Assembly (NCBI GenBank): GCA_021811505.1
Contig: JAJZOM010000130.1
Coordinates: forward strand, 1 to 10,585
DNA length: 10,585 bases
From: Thermoplasmata archaeon
Lineage (GTDB): Archaea; Thermoplasmatota; Thermoplasmata; Thermoplasmatales; Thermoplasmataceae
Direction: 5' to 3'
Both the position numbers and the translations under genes were made by a program. Positions 6,690 through 10,585 of this stretch are shown here, piece by piece; position 1 is the first letter of the stretch, and the number at the start of each line of letters is the position of its first letter. A model generated the notes under the pieces. It was given only the letters and a program-made list of their open reading frames with translations, did no database searches and was not told where the DNA came from.

Positions 6690-8362
6690 TAATCGCCACC
6701 TCCAATGATCTGGTTCGTTTCCGTCCTGTATTCAAGTATGTTATGAGGATCAGTTGTTGGTTCTCTTGACCAGCTCTTTGTTATATTGTAAAGGAACACA
6801 AGCTGTCCTATTCCAATTATGACACCGCCAAGAATTGCGCTATCCTGATATACCTGGAACTGCGCGAAATATCCTGCTACAGCCCTTGGCATTCCGATAA
6901 ATCCGCCGACCTCCCATGACATGGACATGAGAAATGAACCTACTGCAGTTATGTAAAGGTGCCATTTTGCGAGACGTTCATCATATATCCTGCCGTTGGA
7001 AAATGTTGGAAACAGGAGATAGAAAACTGCTGCAGTTACTCCGAGAGTTACTCCAACAAAAACAAAATGGAAATGTCCGGTCACAAAGTATGTTCCGTGC
7101 GCTATTTCATTAACTGACTGATTTGCCAGCATAACTCCTGAAACTCCGCCGAGGATGAAATCGAATATTCCGTTAATAACAAAGAGCATGGGGGTCGTCA
7201 GCCTGATTTTCTTAGCGTTCCACATTGTTCCAATCATGTTGAAAACGGTAAGGGCTGATGGTATCACAACGAGGAATGATGTTGTGGTAAAGAACAACAC
7301 CCAGTCGATTCCAAGCCCGGAGTTGAGAAGATGGTGCCCCCAGACAACTTCACTTAGTATCATGAGCAGCCCGAGAGAAAATACTGCGGAGAAATAGCTG
7401 TATACTGGAGTTTCTGTAAATCTGGATATTATATCGTACATCAGTCCGAAAAACGGAAGAATTGCGATGTAAACTATAGGATGTCCCCAGAACCAGAAGA
7501 GAATGGCAAATGTCAATGGGTTGCTTGACGATCCAGTGAAAAATATGGGATTGAACAGATCGTAGAACAACATGCCGAGCCCAATCATAAGCGGGGGATC
7601 AGCAGATATTAACATGATAAGCGTAAAAACTACTGACCAGGCAAACACAGGCATCTTAGCAAGAGGAATATCATCTGACCTGTCGATGAATATGATTTTT
7701 AATACTACAACGCTGGTCAAGGTTATTCCTATGAATATCATCTCCATCGCAATTATGGCGAGCCAGTCATAGGCACCACCGCCGAATGGCTGCAATTGAA
7801 GTGAAAGAGGAGGGTACAAATACCATCTGGCACTTGATTTTGACACTAGAAACAGTGAACCGCCCAGAAACCACAACCAATAGCCAATCGATGAGAAGTG
7901 TCCCATGTTATCTCTTTTCAGCCTGAGATAGCTGGGCAATAAGTAATACGCAGAACCGAACGCAGATCCTATGGCGAACATGTATATCATCAGGACTGCG
8001 TGTTGTGTCAGAAAGATGTTGTAAATTATGGGATTAATAATGGTTGGATTCGGATCGGTGAGGCTTACCCTCATTAATACGCCAAAAGCACCAGCCAGGA
8101 AGAGGAACATCAAAGATGTAAAGATATATCTGAGTCCAATGCTCTTTGCGTCATCGTAAACGAATATCGACCAGCTAAGTGGATGTGGTTTGCCATACAT
8201 CTGTTCCCTGATGTAAGCGCCTCTCTCCGGGTAACCTTCATCTCTGGCCTTAATTTCAGCCGCCTCGTTCTTTGACGCAGCCAGATAGTACAGAAGGAAC
8301 ACTAAAATAGCCGCCAGGGAAGTAACAACAGATGCAGTTATTAAAAGAGTGAATGTGGACAT
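6689..8362 (-). CDS. coxA: Haem-copper oxidase subunit I, B-type
   Basis: This 557-residue membrane protein (about 13-14 helices) is the catalytic subunit that reduces oxygen to water and pumps protons. Ligands are complete: His121 in TQHAVLMIY and His432 bind the low-spin haem; His430 in VTGHFHFVFVG binds the high-spin haem; CuB is held by His294 (WGHPIVY) and His343-His344 (WGHHLLNSG). Tyr298 is placed to form the His-Tyr cross-link. The motif reads HPIVY, not HPEVY, so the D-channel Glu of A1 oxidases is absent. This, and the short loop GLGIDWVLFF after the His pair, match B-type enzymes such as Thermus ba3 and Sulfolobus SoxB/DoxB. RWYLYPPLS at 179-187 is the usual loop after helix III. 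An extra N-terminal helix (5-27) precedes the core. The gene begins one base after the subunit II stop, with GGAGGTG 10 bases before the ATG. The haem type cannot be read from sequence, but a farnesyltransferase lies in the operon. Confidence 0.98.
   Translation of the reverse strand: MSTFTLLITASVVTSLAAILVFLLYYLAASKNEAAEIKARDEGYPERGAYIREQMYGKPHPLSWSIFVYDDAKSIGLRYIFTSLMFLFLAGAFGVLMRVSLTDPNPTIINPIIYNIFLTQHAVLMIYMFAIGSAFGSAYYLLPSYLRLKRDNMGHFSSIGYWLWFLGGSLFLVSKSSARWYLYPPLSLQLQPFGGGAYDWLAIIAMEMIFIGITLTSVVVLKIIFIDRSDDIPLAKMPVFAWSVVFTLIMLISADPPLMIGLGMLFYDLFNPIFFTGSSSNPLTFAILFWFWGHPIVYIAILPFFGLMYDIISRFTETPVYSYFSAVFSLGLLMILSEVVWGHHLLNSGLGIDWVLFFTTTSFLVVIPSALTVFNMIGTMWNAKKIRLTTPMLFVINGIFDFILGGVSGVMLANQSVNEIAHGTYFVTGHFHFVFVGVTLGVTAAVFYLLFPTFSNGRIYDERLAKWHLYITAVGSFLMSMSWEVGGFIGMPRAVAGYFAQFQVYQDSAILGGVIIGIGQLVFLYNITKSWSREPTTDPHNILEYRTETNQIIGGGD
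6696..6703 (-). promoter_or_regulatory. Ribosome binding site of the blue copper gene inside coxA
   Basis: The minus strand reads GGAGGTGG 6 bases before the ATG at 6689. The same bases encode the Gly-rich end of subunit I (QIIGGGD), so coding and translation signals are shared. Confidence 0.8.
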
Positions 8363-8363
8363 C

Positions 8364-8813
8364 TTAAGCGGACACCTCCATGTATCCCCTCATGAGGTAG
8401 TGATCCTTTCCGCAGTACTCGACGCATTCGAAAATATATTTACCTGCCTTTGTAGGTTCGAAGCTTACCTGATTGGGGTGTCCAGGCACGGCGTAGACTT
8501 GAAGCCCAAGGGATGGTATCAGCAAATCATGGATAACGTCCTTGGACACTACCTGAAGAGTATAGTTATGTCCAGCAGTAACGTATAGATAATCCGTGGA
8601 AGTGGTTCCATTTTGATATGTAAAACTCCATGCCCATTGATAACCGGTAACATTTATTATGGTTGAATTAGCAGGCACGGTGCCATTATTTTCCGGTTGA
8701 GCAATGTTAACCTGGTGCCCGAGCACATAATTGAAGTTCAGAACTGCGGCACCCAAAAGAACCAGTAAGACACCTATTAACCAAAGGTATTCATGTGTAG
8801 ATTTTGCACTCAT
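8364..8813 (-). CDS. coxB: Haem-copper oxidase subunit II with CuA site
   Basis: The 149-residue protein has one N-terminal membrane helix (about 8-30) and an extracellular cupredoxin domain holding the two-copper CuA centre that receives electrons from the soluble or anchored donor. All ligands are present: His95 in DVIHDLLIP, then C130-V-E132-Y-C134-G-K-D-H138-Y-L-M141, which is the standard CxExCGxxHxxM pattern. The aromatic stretch GYQWAWSF (57-64) is where electrons usually enter. At 149 residues with one helix it resembles the short subunit II of Thermus ba3 (about 168) and not the two-helix A-type subunits, in agreement with the B-type subunit I. A quinol oxidase would lack these CuA ligands, so this enzyme takes electrons from a one-electron carrier, probably the blue copper protein two genes downstream. 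The ATG overlaps the preceding stop (ATGA) and has a near-perfect AGGAGATGAT 5 bases upstream. Confidence 0.97.
   Translation of the reverse strand: MSAKSTHEYLWLIGVLLVLLGAAVLNFNYVLGHQVNIAQPENNGTVPANSTIINVTGYQWAWSFTYQNGTTSTDYLYVTAGHNYTLQVVSKDVIHDLLIPSLGLQVYAVPGHPNQVSFEPTKAGKYIFECVEYCGKDHYLMRGYMEVSA
8373..8379 (-). promoter_or_regulatory. Ribosome binding site of coxA inside coxB
   Basis: The minus strand reads GGAGGTG, 10 bases before the coxA ATG at 8362, within the last codons of subunit II. Confidence 0.7.
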
Positions 8814-9058
8814 CTGAAATCATCTCCTTCGATGGAATTGTCGCCGTATTTAATTACCGGATACATGAGAAACATAATTGAGAACGCTGCTGCAGCTATA
8901 CCGGCAGACATGACATCATTTGCATCAGCACTGGCAGCAATTCCCGGGTATCCTGCAAACATCGTTGAGAAAAAGTAACCCAGAATGAAATAAGACGCTA
9001 TCCCTATAAATATCGAAACAACCAAAAAGGTGACAATGAGTCTTCCCTTTTCATCCAT
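8810..9058 (-). CDS. Small two-helix membrane protein, first gene of the oxidase operon
   Basis: The 82-residue product has two hydrophobic segments (about 7-32 and 48-67) joined by a short loop with GYPGIAASADAND, and a charged C-terminal tail KYGDNSIEGDDFR. It carries no Cys or His that could bind a cofactor. I do not recognise a named family. Its size, topology and place just before coxB and coxA suggest a small accessory subunit of the oxidase, comparable in kind to the small non-catalytic subunits found in B-type oxidases, but no sequence similarity is claimed. The ATG at 9058 lies about 25 bases from a clear TATA box with no ribosome binding site in front, so the operon transcript probably starts at this codon (leaderless). 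It overlaps coxB by four bases. Confidence 0.82.
   Translation of the reverse strand: MDEKGRLIVTFLVVSIFIGIASYFILGYFFSTMFAGYPGIAASADANDVMSAGIAAAAFSIMFLMYPVIKYGDNSIEGDDFR
8819..8828 (-). promoter_or_regulatory. Ribosome binding site of coxB
   Basis: The minus strand reads AGGAGATGAT, one mismatch from the full archaeal anti-Shine-Dalgarno complement, 5 bases before the ATG at 8813 and inside the preceding small gene. Confidence 0.75.
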
Positions 9059-9078
9059 AAAGTTGCATTAAACAACCT

Positions 9079-9093
9079 TATTTAAACTTTTTT
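9079..9093 (-). promoter_or_regulatory. BRE/TATA promoter of the oxidase operon
   Basis: The minus strand reads AAAAAAG followed by TTTAAATA (9079-9086), a textbook archaeal BRE plus TATA box. Its centre is about 25 bases before the ATG at 9058, so transcription should begin at or within a base or two of the start codon, giving a leaderless mRNA. Confidence 0.78.
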
Positions 9094-9170
9094 TGGGTTT
9101 TAATAGATGAAGCTTGAAAATATTGGCTCCTTGATACACTTCAATTATATGAACTTTGCAAATCTAACGA

Positions 9171-9178
9171 TTTTATAG
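9171..9178 (+). promoter_or_regulatory. TATA box of the divergent membrane-protein gene
   Basis: The plus strand reads TTTTATAG with purines and AT-rich bases in front (AATCTAACGA). Its centre lies about 24 bases before the ATG at 9198, again predicting a leaderless or nearly leaderless transcript. An AGGAG at 9191-9195 is only 2 bases from the ATG, too close to work as a normal ribosome binding site. Confidence 0.55.
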
Positions 9179-9197
9179 TTTCCCTGAATCAGGAGTT

Positions 9198-10585
9198 ATG
9201 CAGAATATTTTCTGGGTATTCCTTACAATCGCCTTGATGACAGTAAGTGTCGGGTACGTTCTAATATACCTCAGAAGTATTGCTGGAAGCTTTTCAGTAA
9301 GGAAACTTTCATACATAGTCCTATTTCTTACGATGATGGGGAGCATGCTGAATTCCCTTACCTATTACCTGGCCACTCCGCCAAATTTTTTCAACACTAT
9401 TGCGGCAGTAAATATTGCAATGATGGAAATGACTGTTGCAATAGTATACTTGTTGTGGATCTCATCAAGACACAAAATTCACGCTATATCCAAAAAAGTT
9501 GCCCTCGGCATATCCCTGCTTATGGTCTGGAACGAGGTGTCAATGGGTTCTTTGCTCTTTACAATTGCTTATTCGACCCACGAAAGGTACATTATGTCGG
9601 GAAGCTCCGGAATCTTTGGCATCCTTGTGTCGGGAGTGAATAGCTACCTGTTCATTGCACCGATGGTTGGCGAGATGATTTTCATTTTCGTTTATTTCAA
9701 AGAGACCAGACTTAAGAAAATAATCTTCGGTTCGTTGATCGCAATGGCACTCTCAACGCCGTCCATGATTGAAACCTTGCAGTTCAGGTTCGCTGGTACT
9801 ATCGTGTTAGCTTCAGTTATGGTCCTTTTTATGATACCGCTCTATGAATGGATCGCTAACCGGCGTAATTCATTGAAGTTGAACGAGATGACCTCTCTTA
9901 AATTCGTTTTTTCTATTTTTCTCCTGATGTCTTTCGGAGTTTTCTTCGGAGACCTGTTCCAGACACCGTTTTACCTCGCATGGCTTCCATATGGCATTGC
10001 AATGACGTGTACAATGATCTTTTATTTCTATGAAGCCATATTGCCAACCCAGGATGGGGGCCCCATGGTAGGCTGGAGAAAAAATCCCCGCTTCCTGTTT
10101 CAGGTTCTAATGTTCTCATTTGTATCGGAGCTTTTCCTATCTGCATCCATTATTTTCATGAACAACGGGTCGCCGTCTTCCGGCTGGTCTGGGTTTATAG
10201 CTTTATCAGCATTGTTGAAAGGCGTTGATTCTTCCAGCATTCCGGCAGTGATCCTGGATGTACCGTATGTGATAGGAGCCATTGCCAACTCATACGTTTT
10301 TCTCACCATAATGGGGGTGGAGATGGGGGCGCTCGTAGTTTTAAGAATGAGGAAAATGCAGTGGAAGGAGAAGAGGGTCAACCTCACTCTTGCACTTATC
10401 TCGTTTGCCCTGTACACCACAATATGGCCGAACTTCGGGCCTGAAAGTTTCTATTCTATCCTACCAGTATGGGCAAACGCTGGCTCACTAGGGCCGTTAT
10501 ATCCATCCATGATAGGAGTCATTGTTGGAAGTTATGCCATCTATGCCATTCTTGCGCTGCTTTTCGGGAGAAGAAGTTACTGCAG
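9198..10585 (+). CDS. Large polytopic membrane protein, divergent from the oxidase operon, cut by window edge (function unknown)
   Basis: The frame opens at an ATG at 9198 and is still open at the right edge, giving 462 residues of an unfinished protein. It holds about 11 to 12 hydrophobic helices, starting with MQNIFWVFLTIALMTVSVGY, and I do not recognise the family. Features that can be seen: many Met residues; acidic residues inside or next to helices (E77, E113, E159, E192, E311, E375); and three places where Glu is flanked by Met, at MMEM (75-78), MVGEM (156-160) and MGVEM (372-376). A polar loop with GGPMVGWRKNP (287-297) lies between helices, and a WPNFGPESFYS stretch (410-420) near the end. 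Cysteines are few (271, 462). The gene shares a 139-base promoter region with the oxidase operon, which suggests a respiratory or metal-related role, but this is inference from position only. Confidence 0.83.
   Translation, partial: MQNIFWVFLTIALMTVSVGYVLIYLRSIAGSFSVRKLSYIVLFLTMMGSMLNSLTYYLATPPNFFNTIAAVNIAMMEMTVAIVYLLWISSRHKIHAISKKVALGISLLMVWNEVSMGSLLFTIAYSTHERYIMSGSSGIFGILVSGVNSYLFIAPMVGEMIFIFVYFKETRLKKIIFGSLIAMALSTPSMIETLQFRFAGTIVLASVMVLFMIPLYEWIANRRNSLKLNEMTSLKFVFSIFLLMSFGVFFGDLFQTPFYLAWLPYGIAMTCTMIFYFYEAILPTQDGGPMVGWRKNPRFLFQVLMFSFVSELFLSASIIFMNNGSPSSGWSGFIALSALLKGVDSSSIPAVILDVPYVIGAIANSYVFLTIMGVEMGALVVLRMRKMQWKEKRVNLTLALISFALYTTIWPNFGPESFYSILPVWANAGSLGPLYPSMIGVIVGSYAIYAILALLFGRRSYC

Noticed and set aside
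7155..7772. Plus-strand open frames of 66-80 codons within coxA
   Set aside because: They are opposite the most conserved parts of subunit I and have no start signals; shadow frames.
9107..9178. Tiny plus-strand frame of 23 codons (ATG at 9107) in the divergent spacer
   Set aside because: Its stop is formed by the TATA-box sequence itself, it has no ribosome binding site, and the spacer is better explained by two promoters.
9913..10420. Two overlapping minus-strand open frames inside the right-edge membrane-protein gene
   Set aside because: They lie opposite a continuous 462-codon hydrophobic reading frame with its own promoter and show no family signature.

Overview
The window reads as part of an archaeal chromosome, most likely a member of the Thermoplasmatales or a close relative. 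This is an inference from gene content and signals, since no rRNA gene is present. The support is: archaeal BRE/TATA boxes placed so that transcripts would begin at or next to the start codon; strong GGAGGTG-type ribosome binding sites before genes inside the operon; a B-type haem-copper oxidase served by a blue copper protein, with no cytochrome c gene in view; and very tight packing. Every stretch longer than about 140 bases carries a gene. I see no RNA gene, CRISPR array, insertion sequence or long repeat.

Left part (1-3086). A minus-strand gene cut by the left edge encodes the ribosome-rescue factor RqcH/Rqc2 (NFACT family). Divergent from it, across a 111-base spacer, are three packed plus-strand genes: a CoxG-type SRPBCC protein, a small protein that looks like an alpha/beta hydrolase without its catalytic residues, and a hotdog-fold acyl-CoA thioesterase of the YbgC/FadM type. 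The last two overlap. This run meets the next operon tail to tail with only 17 bases between.

Central part (3104-9058). A seven-gene minus-strand operon encodes an aerobic terminal oxidase and associated proteins. In transcription order they are: a small two-helix membrane protein (82 aa); oxidase subunit II with a complete CuA site; oxidase subunit I with all haem and CuB ligands and a B-type HPIVY motif; a membrane-anchored blue copper protein; haem O synthase (protohaem IX farnesyltransferase); a large polytopic membrane protein whose only two cysteines form a CxC; and a CPBP (CAAX-protease-like) membrane protein whose second and third motifs are degenerate. Junctions are overlaps of 1 to 25 bases or gaps of 1 base. 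The likely logic is that the blue copper protein passes electrons to CuA, subunit I reduces oxygen, the farnesyltransferase supplies the haem, and the last two proteins may help assembly or act in the membrane in unknown ways.

Right part (9059-10585). A 139-base divergent promoter region holds one TATA box for the oxidase operon and one for a plus-strand gene that runs off the right edge. That gene encodes a very hydrophobic protein of at least 462 residues that I do not recognise. Its head-to-head position with the oxidase operon suggests shared control. The least described items are this protein, the CxC membrane protein and the copper-loop spacing of the blue copper protein.
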